A stretch of 64,000 nucleotides of DNA from Comamonas piscis. GTDB taxonomy: Bacteria; Pseudomonadota; Gammaproteobacteria; Burkholderiales; Burkholderiaceae_C. The stretch lies in assembly GCF_014109725.1 (NCBI RefSeq), contig NZ_CP058554.1:4402001-4466000 (forward strand), in the 5' to 3' direction. The position numbers were made by a program, and so were the translations under genes. The notes under the pieces were generated by a model. That model saw only the letters and a list, made by a program, of their open reading frames with translations. It was not told the DNA's origin and made no database searches. Positions 21,580 to 32,717 of this stretch are shown here, piece by piece; position 1 is the first letter of the stretch, and each line of letters begins with the position of its first letter.

Positions 21580-22614
21580 ATGCCAGCAACATCAACTAAT
21601 CCTGCCCCGCGCGAAGCCATCGTCGGCACGGCCTATGTGTTTGATGCCTGCACTGCCAGCGTGATCGGCCGCACCGTGGCCCTGGTCGAGACCGTGGTGG
21701 CGATTGCCGCCGCCTTTGGCGCCAACGGCTTGGCCGATTGGTTCTTTCAGCTGGCCCTGCTCACCGCCGTGGTGCTGCCCGCCAGCCTGCTGTGGCTGGT
21801 GCTGGCCTGCCAGCAAAAAAAGCAGCTGCAGCGCTGCAGCACGCAGTTGCAGTACCTGGCCGGGGCCGCGCTGGGCGTGGCCTGCGGGCTGCTGGCGGCC
21901 ATGCTGTACCAGTGGGCCACCTTGTCCGCACAAACCGCCTGGCTGGCCAGCGCCACGGCCGGCGGCTTTTTGGCGGCCATGGTGGTGGTGGGCCTGCAGT
22001 GGCGTGCCCAGGCCCGCACACCGGCAGCCACCACTGCCCGCCTGGCCGAGCTGCAGGCGCGCATCCGGCCGCATTTTCTCTTCAATGCGCTCAACAGCGC
22101 CATCGCATTGGTGCAGGACCATCCGCATAAAGCCGAGGCCATGCTGGAGGACCTGAGCGACCTCTTCCGCCATGCGCTGACCGAAAAGCGCGAGGCGTCG
22201 ACCTTGGCCGAAGAGGTGATGCTGGCGCGGCGCTACCTGTCGATTGAGCAAATCCGCTTTGACGACCGCATGGCGGTGCGCTGGAACCTGGACTCGCGCG
22301 CCGACACCGCCACCGTGCCACCGCTGTTTCTGCAGCCGCTGGTGGAAAACGCCGTCAAGCATGGTATCGAGCCCAGCCACGGCCATGGCCGCATCAGCAT
22401 TGCCACGCGCCGCCGGGGCAATATGGTGCAGATCCAGATCATCAACACCACACCGCGCCCCTTCAGCAGCCCGCAGCCCGAGCGCCGCGCCGGCACCGGC
22501 ACGGCCGTGCTGAATGTGAAAAAGCGCCTGCGTCTGCTCTACGACCTGGAGTACGACTTCAAGGCCAGCAGCAAGGATGGCATCTACATGGTGCGCATCA
22601 GCATTCCGGCTTGA
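21580..22614 (+). CDS. LytS/AlgZ-type sensor histidine kinase
   Basis: Membrane sensor kinase of the His_kinase (PF06580) family, 344 aa from ATG 21580. The N-terminal half has about four to five hydrophobic segments and no recognisable ligand domain. The phospho-acceptor His is in RIRPHFLFNALNS near residue 170, and the ATPase domain contains LQPLVENAVKHGIE (N box) near 255 and GTGTAVLNVKKRLRLLY near 305. It is divergent from argH and 65 bp upstream of a LytTR regulator, with which it must pair. This matches the AlgZ/AlgR system. The start has no clear ribosome site. Confidence 0.9.
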   Translation: MPATSTNPAPREAIVGTAYVFDACTASVIGRTVALVETVVAIAAAFGANGLADWFFQLALLTAVVLPASLLWLVLACQQKKQLQRCSTQLQYLAGAALGVACGLLAAMLYQWATLSAQTAWLASATAGGFLAAMVVVGLQWRAQARTPAATTARLAELQARIRPHFLFNALNSAIALVQDHPHKAEAMLEDLSDLFRHALTEKREASTLAEEVMLARRYLSIEQIRFDDRMAVRWNLDSRADTATVPPLFLQPLVENAVKHGIEPSHGHGRISIATRRRGNMVQIQIINTTPRPFSSPQPERRAGTGTAVLNVKKRLRLLYDLEYDFKASSKDGIYMVRISIPA

Positions 22615-22679
22615 GCGGGTGCAAATACATGACGGCCGGTGTTGGCAGCCTGGCCCCGCCTCCGCTAGCATAGGCGCCC

Positions 22680-23468
22680 ATGCGAGTATTGATTGTGGAT
22701 GATGAAACCCTGGCCCGAAGCCGGCTGCGGCGCTTGCTGGTCGAGATGACCCCGGCACCCAGCGCCGTGCATGAGGCCGCCAATGTGCCCGAGGCACTGC
22801 GTGCCCTGGCCAGCGCGGCGGAGCTGGGCCAGGCCTTTGATGTGCTGCTGCTCGACATCCACATGCCCGGCCCCAGCGGCATGGACATGGCGCGCCAGTT
22901 GCAGGCCTTGCAGCCCGGCCCGGCCGTGGTGTTTGTCACCGCCCACCCCGAGCATGCGCTGAACGCCTTTGAAGTGAATGCCGCGGACTACCTGACCAAG
23001 CCGGTACGGCGCGAGCGCCTGGCTGCCGCGCTGCACAAAGTGGCCCTGGTCGCCCAGGCCCAGGCCTTGCGCCAGACACCCGCCCAGCCCGATCCCGAGC
23101 CGGATGCCGACAGCTTGCTGATCACCGACCGGGGCCGAAGCGAGCGGGTGCGCCTGGCCGACGTGCTGTACTTCAAATCCGAGTTGAAATATGTGACGGT
23201 GCGCACCGCCAGCCATGAATACCTGTGGTCCGGCAGCCTCAATGACCTGGAAACGCGTTTTGCCAAGCGCTACTTGCGCGTGCACCGCAATGCGCTGGTG
23301 GCGCCGGGGGCGATACGCTGCCTGGAAAAGGCCTACGAGGTTGACGATAGCGATGGCTGGCAGCTGCGCTTGTTCGGCATTGCCGATGTGCTGCTCGTAT
23401 CGCGCCGCCAGTTACCGGTGGTGCGGGCCTTGCTGGCCAACAAGAGCCACCTGCGCGCCAGCGATTGA
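22680..23468 (+). CDS. LytTR-family response regulator (AlgR-like)
   Basis: DNA-binding response regulator, 262 aa. The receiver domain has the acidic pair in VLIVDDE, phospho-Asp in LLLDIHMPGPSG near residue 60, and the conserved Lys in DYLTKPVRRERL near 105. A Pro/Ala linker leads to the C-terminal LytTR domain (VLYFKSELKYVTV, FLRVHRNALV-like FAKRYLRVHRNALV), which binds direct repeats in target promoters. It is the partner of the kinase gene just upstream. Targets cannot be read from this window; AlgR homologues often control surface polysaccharide, pili and biofilm traits. Confidence 0.93.
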   Translation: MRVLIVDDETLARSRLRRLLVEMTPAPSAVHEAANVPEALRALASAAELGQAFDVLLLDIHMPGPSGMDMARQLQALQPGPAVVFVTAHPEHALNAFEVNAADYLTKPVRRERLAAALHKVALVAQAQALRQTPAQPDPEPDADSLLITDRGRSERVRLADVLYFKSELKYVTVRTASHEYLWSGSLNDLETRFAKRYLRVHRNALVAPGAIRCLEKAYEVDDSDGWQLRLFGIADVLLVSRRQLPVVRALLANKSHLRASD

Positions 23469-23472
23469 CGAG

Positions 23473-23511
23473 GCCCGGCCCCTGGCCTGGCCTGACCTGG
23501 CCGGGCCGGGC
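23473..23511. terminator. GC-rich hairpin between response regulator and ZIP gene
   Basis: GCCCGGCCC and GGGCCGGGC pair perfectly around a 21-nt loop in the convergent gap. No T run on either strand, so intrinsic termination is only possible, not shown. Confidence 0.4.
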
Positions 23512-23524
23512 GCCTTAGACTCGC

Positions 23525-24460
23525 TCAGTGCTTGTGGCCGTCGTGGTCACTATGGCCTTCATGCTGCTCTGTGCTTTCATGCGCATGGCCATGCTCATGG
23601 TCGCCATGCGCCCAGGTGCTGACCGCGCTGACGACAATCATGCCCACTGCCAGCCAGACCACCTGCTGCACCGTCTGCTTGGCCGACAGCTGGCGCTGCA
23701 GCTGAGGAATCAGATCGGCCAGTGCCACATAGATAAAGCTGCTTGACGCAACGGCCAGAAAGTACGGCAGAAATGCAGACAAGGAGCTGACCAGAAAATA
23801 GCCCACGATGCCGCCCAGGGCGGTGACTGCGCCGGCCAGCGACAGCTTGAGCAGCGCAATCTTGCTTTGGCTGCGGCCGCCATTGCCCGACAGCACCACC
23901 AGGTCACCCATGTGGTGCGGCACCTCATGGGCCAGCACCGAGATGGCCGCCACAATGCCCAGCCACATATCGGCCATGAAGGCCGAAGCAATCAAGATGC
24001 CGTCGCCAAAGCAATGCACGCTGTCGCCGGTCAGCAGTGACCAGCGGCCTGCGTTGTTGCTGTGCGTGTGACCGTGGTGGTGGTGGGCATGGCCATGTTG
24101 GCCATCGGCATGCGTAGCATCCGCAGGGTCGCCATGGGCATGGCCACGCTCTTCGGGCGGCGCATGGCGGTGCTCATGGCCGTGGTGCCAGAGCTCGGCC
24201 TTGTCCAGCAAAAAGAAAAATACAAGCCCCAGCAACAGCACCACAAACAGTGCCTTGGGGTTGATCTGGCTCTCAAAAGCCTCGGGCAGCAAATGCACAA
24301 AGGCAGTGGCAAGCAAGGCGCCAGCGGCCAGGCTCAGCAGGTGCTGGGCACCAAAACGGCTGCCCTGGCTGCCAATGCCGGTGCGCATCAGCGCAGCGGC
24401 CACCCAGACGCTGCCCAAACCAGCGGCCAAGGTCGCCAGCACAATCGCTATCAAAGTCAT
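23525..24460 (-). CDS. ZIP-family divalent metal transporter
   Basis: Inner-membrane importer, most likely for zinc, 311 aa with about eight hydrophobic segments. The metal-path motifs are in HLLPEAFES (TM2), the TM4 stretch SVHCFGDGILIASAF and TM5 stretch LAHEVPHHMGDLVVL. Residues about 92-134 form a loop with 16 His in 43 positions, and the last 27 residues hold 10 more, both probable Zn-binding buffers. A palindrome 128 bp upstream is a likely metal-responsive operator. Export is unlikely given ZIP homology; Fe, Mn or other metals are not excluded. Confidence 0.9.
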   Translation of the reverse strand: MTLIAIVLATLAAGLGSVWVAAALMRTGIGSQGSRFGAQHLLSLAAGALLATAFVHLLPEAFESQINPKALFVVLLLGLVFFFLLDKAELWHHGHEHRHAPPEERGHAHGDPADATHADGQHGHAHHHHGHTHSNNAGRWSLLTGDSVHCFGDGILIASAFMADMWLGIVAAISVLAHEVPHHMGDLVVLSGNGGRSQSKIALLKLSLAGAVTALGGIVGYFLVSSLSAFLPYFLAVASSSFIYVALADLIPQLQRQLSAKQTVQQVVWLAVGMIVVSAVSTWAHGDHEHGHAHESTEQHEGHSDHDGHKH

Positions 24461-24587
24461 GAAACCATCCTTCAGCAGGGGCCGGGCTTAACCGATACGC
24501 CTTCTCCACGGGCCTGCAGGCTGCCCATGCAGGCAGCCGCCGGGCACCGCTGCCCCCTCAAACATGCCGCGCATGGTAGCACTTTGT

Positions 24588-24602
24588 TGCAACGCAGTTG
24601 CA
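24588..24602. promoter_or_regulatory. Palindrome TGCAAC-GCA-GTTGCA upstream of the ZIP gene, candidate Zur-type operator
   Basis: Perfect 6-bp arms around GCA lie in the 199-bp gap between the ZIP start and the polA stop. Arrangement and the transporter family suggest a Fur-family (Zur) operator, but the motif was not compared with any database. A GGCTGCC/GGCAGCC hairpin follows in the leader at 24519-24538. Confidence 0.45.
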
Positions 24603-24659
24603 TTAACTGCCCCAAACCCTGTGCAGCTGACAGGGCTTGGGTCGGCGCTTGACGGCGCT

Positions 24660-27467
24660 TTAGTGCGCCTTTTCCCAGTTGGGGCCAAAGCCGATTTCGG
24701 CCAGCAAGGGCACGGCCAGATCTGCCACGCCGGCCATGATCGCCGGGATCTCGCTGCGCACCCAGTCTTGCTCGGTAGCAGGTAGCTCGAACACCAGTTC
24801 GTCATGCACCTGCATGATGACCAGCACATCCGGCTTTTCCGCATCGAGCTTGGCCTGCACGGCGACCATGGCCTTCTTGATCAGATCGGCCGCAGTGCCC
24901 TGCATGGGGGCATTGATGGCGGCCCGCTCGGCCGCTTTCTTGCGCGGGCCGTTGCCGCCATTGATCTCGGGCAGCACCAGGCGGCGACCAAACACCGTCT
25001 CGACATAGCCTTGCGTGTGGGCCAGCTCCACGGTCTGGTCCATATAGCGCTTGACGCCGGGGTAGCGCTGGAAGTACTTGTCGATATAGGCGGCAGCGGC
25101 CTTGGTCTCGATGCCCAAGTTCTTGGCCAGGCCAAAGCTGCTCATGCCGTAGATCAAACCGAAGTTGATGACCTTGGCATAGCGGCGCTGCTCGCTGCTG
25201 ACCTGGTCCACCGCCACGCCAAACACCTCGGCGGCGGTGGCACGGTGAACATCCAGCCCGTCACGGAAGGCGTTCAGCAGTGCCTCGTCGCCCGAGAGGT
25301 GGGCCATGATGCGCAGCTCGATCTGCGAGTAATCGGCACTGGCAATCAGCTTGCCCTCGGGCGCGACAAAGGCCTCGCGGATGCGGCGGCCTTCGGCGGT
25401 GCGCACGGGGATGTTCTGCAGGTTGGGGTCGTTGCTGGACAAGCGGCCGGTGACGGCCACCGCCTGCGCATAGTGGGTATGCACGCGCCCATCGCTGGGC
25501 AAGGCCATCTGCGCGAGCTTGTCGGTATAGGTGCCTTTGAGCTTGGACAGCGAGCGGTGCTCCAGGATCTTGGCCGGCAGCGGGTAGTCCTCGGCCAGCT
25601 TTTCCAGCACTTCTTCGTCGGTGCTGCGCGCGCCAGTGGCAGTTTTCTTCACCACCGGCAGGCCCAGCTTGTCAAAAAAGATCTCGCCGAGCTGCTTGGG
25701 GCTGCTCAGGTTGAACTGCTGGCCGGCGATCTCATAGGCCTCTGCCTCCAGCGCCAGAATGCGCCGTCCCAGGTCGTTGCTCTGTCGCGCCAGCTCAGGC
25801 GCATCAATGCGCACGCCATTGCGCTCAATGCGGAACAGCGCCTCGCTGGTCTGCATCTCCAACGCATAGATATGCGCCAGGCCGGCGTTGGCCTCGATGC
25901 GCGGCCACAGCACGCGGTGCACATCCAGGGTCTGGTCCGAGTCTTCGCAGCTGTAGGCGGCGGCTTTGTCTACCGGCACCTGGGCAAACGGGATCTGGCC
26001 CTTGCCCTTGCCGCAGAGGTCTTCGTAGCTGATGCCCTTGCGGCCGGTGTGGCGCAGCGCCAGGCTGCCCAGGTTGTGGGGGCGGTCGGCCTCCAGCACA
26101 TAGGACTGCAGCATGGTGTCATGCGCATAGCCTTGCACGCGGATGCCGTGGTTGGCCAGCACATGCTGGTCGTATTTGACGTGTTGGCCGAGCTTCTTTT
26201 TGCTGGCGTCTTCCAGCCAGGGCTTGAGCTTGGCCAGCACCAGGTCCAAAGGCAGTTGCTCGGGCACATCCAGGCCTTCATGGCGCAGTGGCACATAGGC
26301 CGCCTCGCCCACTTGCACGCTGAAGGAGATGCCGACAATGCGGGCCAGCATCTCGTCGAGCGAATCGGTTTCGGTGTCCAGCGCGGTCAGCTCTGCCATT
26401 TGCAGCTTGGTCAGCCAGGCATCTAGATCAGCCTCGGTCAAGATCGTGTGGTAGACCACATCGCGCTGCTGGGCCTCGATGGCGACCTCGGTCGCAGCAG
26501 CATCATCGCTGTCAAACAGCCCCGCCTGGCCGGCTGGGCTGTCGCCTGCCGCCTTTTTGGCTGCAGGTGCAGCAGCGGCCGAACCCAGCGACCGCGCCAA
26601 GCCCTTGAAGCCATATTGCTCATAGAACGGGGCCAGGCCAGTGGCATCGGGCTCGCCCAGGGTGATGCCATCGAAGGCGGGCAGGCCCTGGATGTAGTCG
26701 CCCAGCGCGCAGTCGGTCTTCATCGTCACCAACTGGCGGCTCAGCGCCAGCTGGCCGCTGGCGATCGCATCACGCAGGTTCTGACCGGCAACGCCCTTGA
26801 TCGTGTCGGCTTTGGCAATCAACTGGTCCAGCGAGCCATGCTCCTCCAGCCACTTGGCAGCGGTCTTGGGGCCCACCTTGCTGACGCCGGGCACGTTGTC
26901 CACGGTATCGCCCACGAGGGCCTGGTACTCGACCATCTGCGTCGGAGGCACGCCAAACTCGGCGGTGACCCCGGCAACATCGCGGCGCTTGCCATTCATC
27001 GTGTCGATGATGGTCACATGCTCGTTGACCAGCTGGCTCAAATCCTTGTCGCCGCTGGAGACGATGACCTGGATACCCTGCTGCGAAGCCATTTGCGCCA
27101 GGGTGGCGATGACGTCGTCAGCCTCGACGCCGGGCACGGCCAGGATCTTCCAGCCCAGCAGCTGCACCACCTCGTGGATGGGGGCGATCTGCGAGCGCAG
27201 GTCGTCGGGCATCGGCGAGCGGGTGGCCTTGTATTCGGTATAGAGTTCGTCGCGGAAGGTCGGGCCGCTGGCGTCGAAAACACAGACCGCGTACTCAGCC
27301 TGTATGTCTTTGCGCAACGCCTGCATCATATTGATCATGCCCCGGATGGCTCCGGTAGCCGGACTGGCAGAGTCGCCGGGAACCGCACGGAGGTCGGGCA
27401 TGGCATGGTAGGCACGGTACAGATAGCTGGAACCGTCCACCAGCACTAAAGTAGGAGGATTACGCAT
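24660..27467 (-). CDS. polA: DNA polymerase I
   Basis: Repair and Okazaki-fragment polymerase, 935 aa from ATG 27467 (MRNPPTLVLVDGSS). The N-terminal 5'-3' exonuclease spans about 1-290 (LVDGSSYLYRAYHA; GVEADDVIATLA). The 3'-5' proofreading domain is intact, since LDTETDSLDEM near residue 365 keeps its Asp/Glu. The polymerase domain holds SADYSQIELRIMAHLSGDEA near 690, VINFGLIYGMSSFGLA near 745 and the C-terminal MQVHDELVFELP. An 8-residue longer start exists but lacks conserved sequence. It is divergent from a DUF2782 gene with only 52 bp between the starts, so their promoters must overlap. Confidence 0.97.
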   Translation of the reverse strand: MRNPPTLVLVDGSSYLYRAYHAMPDLRAVPGDSASPATGAIRGMINMMQALRKDIQAEYAVCVFDASGPTFRDELYTEYKATRSPMPDDLRSQIAPIHEVVQLLGWKILAVPGVEADDVIATLAQMASQQGIQVIVSSGDKDLSQLVNEHVTIIDTMNGKRRDVAGVTAEFGVPPTQMVEYQALVGDTVDNVPGVSKVGPKTAAKWLEEHGSLDQLIAKADTIKGVAGQNLRDAIASGQLALSRQLVTMKTDCALGDYIQGLPAFDGITLGEPDATGLAPFYEQYGFKGLARSLGSAAAAPAAKKAAGDSPAGQAGLFDSDDAAATEVAIEAQQRDVVYHTILTEADLDAWLTKLQMAELTALDTETDSLDEMLARIVGISFSVQVGEAAYVPLRHEGLDVPEQLPLDLVLAKLKPWLEDASKKKLGQHVKYDQHVLANHGIRVQGYAHDTMLQSYVLEADRPHNLGSLALRHTGRKGISYEDLCGKGKGQIPFAQVPVDKAAAYSCEDSDQTLDVHRVLWPRIEANAGLAHIYALEMQTSEALFRIERNGVRIDAPELARQSNDLGRRILALEAEAYEIAGQQFNLSSPKQLGEIFFDKLGLPVVKKTATGARSTDEEVLEKLAEDYPLPAKILEHRSLSKLKGTYTDKLAQMALPSDGRVHTHYAQAVAVTGRLSSNDPNLQNIPVRTAEGRRIREAFVAPEGKLIASADYSQIELRIMAHLSGDEALLNAFRDGLDVHRATAAEVFGVAVDQVSSEQRRYAKVINFGLIYGMSSFGLAKNLGIETKAAAAYIDKYFQRYPGVKRYMDQTVELAHTQGYVETVFGRRLVLPEINGGNGPRKKAAERAAINAPMQGTAADLIKKAMVAVQAKLDAEKPDVLVIMQVHDELVFELPATEQDWVRSEIPAIMAGVADLAVPLLAEIGFGPNWEKAH

Positions 27468-27519
27468 ATTGACATTGTGCCCGGTACGCAAACACCGGGC
27501 GACAACTTACAATCGATCC

Positions 27520-27882
27520 ATGCGCGCAATTACCACTTCTTTTATCGCCCAGGCCCTGGCACTGGTGCTGGCAGCCCCTGCGCTGGCCCAGCAAACCGCA
27601 GCCCCGGCTGAGCAGCCCGCCGCACAGCCGGCGGCCCCTGCCGACGCGGCGCCCGCCAACGACAAGTACAACCAGAAGGCCGAGTACATTCGCGTGGAAG
27701 ACGCTGGCAGCCGCATTGACGAGGTGCGTATTGGTGGCCAGACCCAGAGCATCCATGTGCAACCCAAGGTGGGCAATATGCCGGCCTATGAGGTCAAGCC
27801 CACCGACGGCGCACGCAGCCGCCCTGATGGTTTTGGCGAGACCCAGAACAAGAAGCGCGTCTGGAACATCGGCAATTTCTGA
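27520..27882 (+). CDS. DUF2782 exported protein
   Basis: Small secreted or periplasmic protein, 120 aa from ATG 27520. A signal peptide (FIAQALALVLAAPALAQ) is followed by an Ala/Pro-rich linker (about residues 22-45) and a compact C-terminal region with YIRVEDAGSRIDEVRIGGQ and MPAYEVKPTD. DUF2782 proteins are widespread in Betaproteobacteria, often between polA and thrB as here; function unknown. The upstream in-frame reading from 27469 has no homology-like character. Confidence 0.85.
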   Translation: MRAITTSFIAQALALVLAAPALAQQTAAPAEQPAAQPAAPADAAPANDKYNQKAEYIRVEDAGSRIDEVRIGGQTQSIHVQPKVGNMPAYEVKPTDGARSRPDGFGETQNKKRVWNIGNF

Positions 27883-27960
27883 TCCAGATACCACAGCAAT
27901 TAGCCTGTACTCACGCAGGCTTGCGATAATCGCGTCTTTGCTCCCGCCAGCATGCGGGCC

Positions 27961-27990
27961 AGGCCAGCCACTGAGGCTGGCCTTGTTTTT
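27961..27990 (+). terminator. Terminator or attenuator between the DUF2782 gene and thrB
   Basis: AGGCCAGCC, loop ACTGA, GGCTGGCCT, then TTGTTTTT. A preceding CCCGC/GCGGG hairpin lies at 27945-27957. It ends 20 bp before the thrB start, so either it ends the DUF2782 transcript or it sits in the thrB leader. Confidence 0.75.
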
Positions 27991-28009
27991 GTAGTGACGA
28001 TATACATCC

Positions 28010-28966
28010 ATGGCTGTTTTCACCGAAGTTTCCGACAAGGCTGCGAAAGCCTTGCTCAAACGCGTCCCGCTGGGCGATTTCGTCTCCTTGCGCGGTATTG
28101 AAGGCGGTATTGAAAACACCAACTACTTTCTGACCACCAGCCAGGGCGAGTATGTATTGACCCTGTTCGAGCGCCTGCGCGCCGACCAGCTGCCTTTCTA
28201 CCTCTACCTGATGAAGCACCTGGCCAAGGCTGGCGTGCCCGTGCCCGAGCCCCAGGCCGATGGCAGGACCGGCGATATCCTGCTGCAGGTCGAAGGCAAG
28301 CCCGCCGCCATCGTCGGCAAGCTGCCCGGCAAGAGCCAGCTGGCGCCCCAGGCAGCGCATTGCCAATCGCTGGGCGAGGTGCTCGCCAAGATGCACCAGG
28401 CAGGTGTCGACTACCCGCGCCAGCAGCCCAATTTGCGTGGCCTGCCCTGGTGGAACGAGACGGTGCCGGTGGTGCTGCCCTACCTGGATACCGCCACTGC
28501 CGAGCTGCTGCGCAGCGAGCTGGCCTACCAAAACCATGTGGCGCAAAGTTCGGCCTATACCGCACTGCCGCGCGGCCCGGTGCATGCCGACCTGTTCCGA
28601 GACAACGCCATGTTCGAAGGCGAAACGCTGACGGGCATCTTTGACTTCTACTTTGCCGGTGTCGATACCTGGCTGTTCGATATTGCCGTGGTCATCAATG
28701 ACTGGTGCATCGACCTGGCCACCGGCGCCATCGACAAGCCCCGCGCCGATGCGCTGCTGGCCGCCTACCAGGCTGTGCGCCCGCTGCAGGCCTGCGAGCG
28801 CGAACTGCTCAACGCCATGCTGCGCGCCGGCGCACTGCGCTTCTGGATCTCGCGGCTCTGGGATTTTTACCTGCCGCGCGAGGCCTCGCTGCTCAAGCCC
28901 CACGACCCGACCCACTTCGAGCGGGTGCTGCGCGAACGCCTGGCCACGCCTTACCAACTGGTTTGA
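28010..28966 (+). CDS. thrB: Homoserine kinase, ThrB-II (aminoglycoside-phosphotransferase fold)
   Basis: Phosphorylates homoserine with ATP in threonine synthesis; cytoplasmic, 318 aa. This is the APH/choline-kinase-like form, not the GHMP-type of E. coli: the catalytic loop GPVHADLFRDNAMF near residue 190 has the HxDxxxxN pattern, and GIFDFYFAGVDTW supplies the Mg-binding Asp. GGIENTNYFLTT near 38 forms the nucleotide loop. No thrA or thrC is nearby. Confidence 0.93.
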   Translation: MAVFTEVSDKAAKALLKRVPLGDFVSLRGIEGGIENTNYFLTTSQGEYVLTLFERLRADQLPFYLYLMKHLAKAGVPVPEPQADGRTGDILLQVEGKPAAIVGKLPGKSQLAPQAAHCQSLGEVLAKMHQAGVDYPRQQPNLRGLPWWNETVPVVLPYLDTATAELLRSELAYQNHVAQSSAYTALPRGPVHADLFRDNAMFEGETLTGIFDFYFAGVDTWLFDIAVVINDWCIDLATGAIDKPRADALLAAYQAVRPLQACERELLNAMLRAGALRFWISRLWDFYLPREASLLKPHDPTHFERVLRERLATPYQLV

Positions 28967-28974
28967 TCCAACCA

Positions 28975-28990
28975 GCGCGCGCGCGCGCGC
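28975..28990. repeat. (GC)8 dinucleotide run
   Basis: Sixteen bases of alternating GC just after the thrB stop. Such runs can adopt Z-DNA and slip in replication; no role is shown. Confidence 0.8.
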
Positions 28991-29089
28991 AGCAAGCCCA
29001 CATAGGCGCCTGCCCCTTGGGCGCATGGGTTACAGTGCGCCATCCCCTTTGATTATTTATCGCTGCAGCCCGCGCTGCAGCGCTGGTGC

Positions 29090-29887
29090 ATGAAACTTCG
29101 TATCGCCACTGCCCGCCAGGGTGTGACCTGGGTGCAAGACGGCTTCAAAACCTTCAAGACACAGGCCCTGGCCCTGACCTCGCTGTTCTTTCTATCGATG
29201 ATGGTGATGTCCCTGATCGGGGCCATCCCGATTGCCGGCACCTTTATCGCACTGGCCTTGTTGCCGGTATCCACCTTGTGCATGATGATTGGCGCCGCCT
29301 TGGCCGCGCAGGGCACGCGCCCCACTCTGCCAGTGGTGCTGGCCGCGCTGCGGGTAGACAAGGAACGCCGCAATTCCTTCGTCGTGCTGGGCGTCTTCTA
29401 TGCACTGTCGTTCTTGCTGGTGCTGGGCTTTTCCGCGCTGTTTGACGGCGGCCAGTTCGCCCGCCTCAACCTGATGGGCGGCGAGATCACCCGCGAGATC
29501 GTCGAGCAGCCCGCCTTCCAGCAGGCCATGTTCGCGACCATGCTGCTCTACATTCCGCTGTCCTTGCTGTTCTGGCATGCGCCTGGCCTCATCTACTGGC
29601 ACAAGGTGCCCGCCATCAAGGCAGTGTTCTTCAGCCTGATTGCCTGCAGCCGCAATATCGGCGCCTTCACGATGTTTGGCCTCGCCTGGATGGCCGTCGG
29701 CATCGGCTTTGGCATTGCGATGGCGCTGCTGTCTGCCTTGCTGGGCACCCTGCTGGGCGCCTGGGCGGCGGCAGCGATTGCCATTGCCGGCTCGGTGATG
29801 CTGGCCGCGATGTTCCTCAGCTCGGTGGTGTTCAGCTTTCGCGATTGCTTTGAGGCACCGGAACAGAGCGACAGCGTCGCGCTCTGA
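29090..29887 (+). CDS. BPSS1780-family integral membrane protein
   Basis: Polytopic inner-membrane protein of 265 aa with about six hydrophobic helices. It resembles the BPSS1780 family of Burkholderiales membrane proteins of unknown function: the opening ARQGVTWVQDGFKTFKTQ, a GTRPTLPVVLAALR turn near residue 75, and a cytoplasmic-looking charged loop between helices. No catalytic motif is visible. It stands alone between thrB and uvrD with its own terminator. Confidence 0.75.
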   Translation: MKLRIATARQGVTWVQDGFKTFKTQALALTSLFFLSMMVMSLIGAIPIAGTFIALALLPVSTLCMMIGAALAAQGTRPTLPVVLAALRVDKERRNSFVVLGVFYALSFLLVLGFSALFDGGQFARLNLMGGEITREIVEQPAFQQAMFATMLLYIPLSLLFWHAPGLIYWHKVPAIKAVFFSLIACSRNIGAFTMFGLAWMAVGIGFGIAMALLSALLGTLLGAWAAAAIAIAGSVMLAAMFLSSVVFSFRDCFEAPEQSDSVAL

Positions 29888-29905
29888 GCCTCTGCACATC
29901 TAACA

Positions 29906-29939
29906 AGCCCGGCCTGTGCCACACAGCCCGGGCTTTTTT
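29906..29939 (+). terminator. Intrinsic terminator
   Basis: AGCCCGG/CCGGGCT outer stem with an inner CTGTG/CACAG stem, followed by six T residues; it ends the membrane protein transcript. Confidence 0.9.
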
Positions 29940-29974
29940 ATGGCTGCCGCTTTGCGCGTTGCGGGATCAGGCGC

Positions 29975-32422
<2,448 letters not shown>

Positions 32423-32525
32423 CCCCCCATTGTAGGGAGATCGGCAAGCCAGCGAGGCGCTAGCCGGGCGAGCGCCCCCGCCTGCGGCAGGCCGCCATCG
32501 CATACTGCAGCGGCTGGCAAGGCTT

Positions 32526-32553
32526 TTGCAAAGCCGGTGCATGCTGCTAGAAT
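32526..32553 (+). promoter_or_regulatory. Predicted sigma-70 promoter of guaC
   Basis: TTGCAA, 16-bp spacer, TAGAAT. Transcription would start near 32559-32561, exactly at the base of a terminator-like hairpin. Confidence 0.6.
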
Positions 32554-32558
32554 CAGTC

Positions 32559-32592
32559 ACCGGGCCCAAGTTTCTTGTGACCCGGTTTTTTT
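32559..32592 (+). terminator. Terminator-like hairpin at the start of the guaC leader
   Basis: ACCGGG pairs with CCCGGT, an inner CAAG-TTT-CTTG hairpin sits inside, and seven T residues follow. A second hairpin, TTGTGC/GCACAA (32591-32610), uses part of the T run, and GCGAA/TTCGC lies further down the roughly 158-nt leader. The arrangement could be an attenuator or could block antisense transcription from uvrD. Confidence 0.6.
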
Positions 32593-32717
32593 GTGCCTGC
32601 AACAGCACAATTCAGGGCCTTCCGATGCGAAGAACGCTCTGACAAGCCGGTCTCCAAGCCAAGCGCCCCATCGCAGCGAAATAGTTCGCAGCGACCTTTT
32701 ATGGAGCTTGGAATCAA

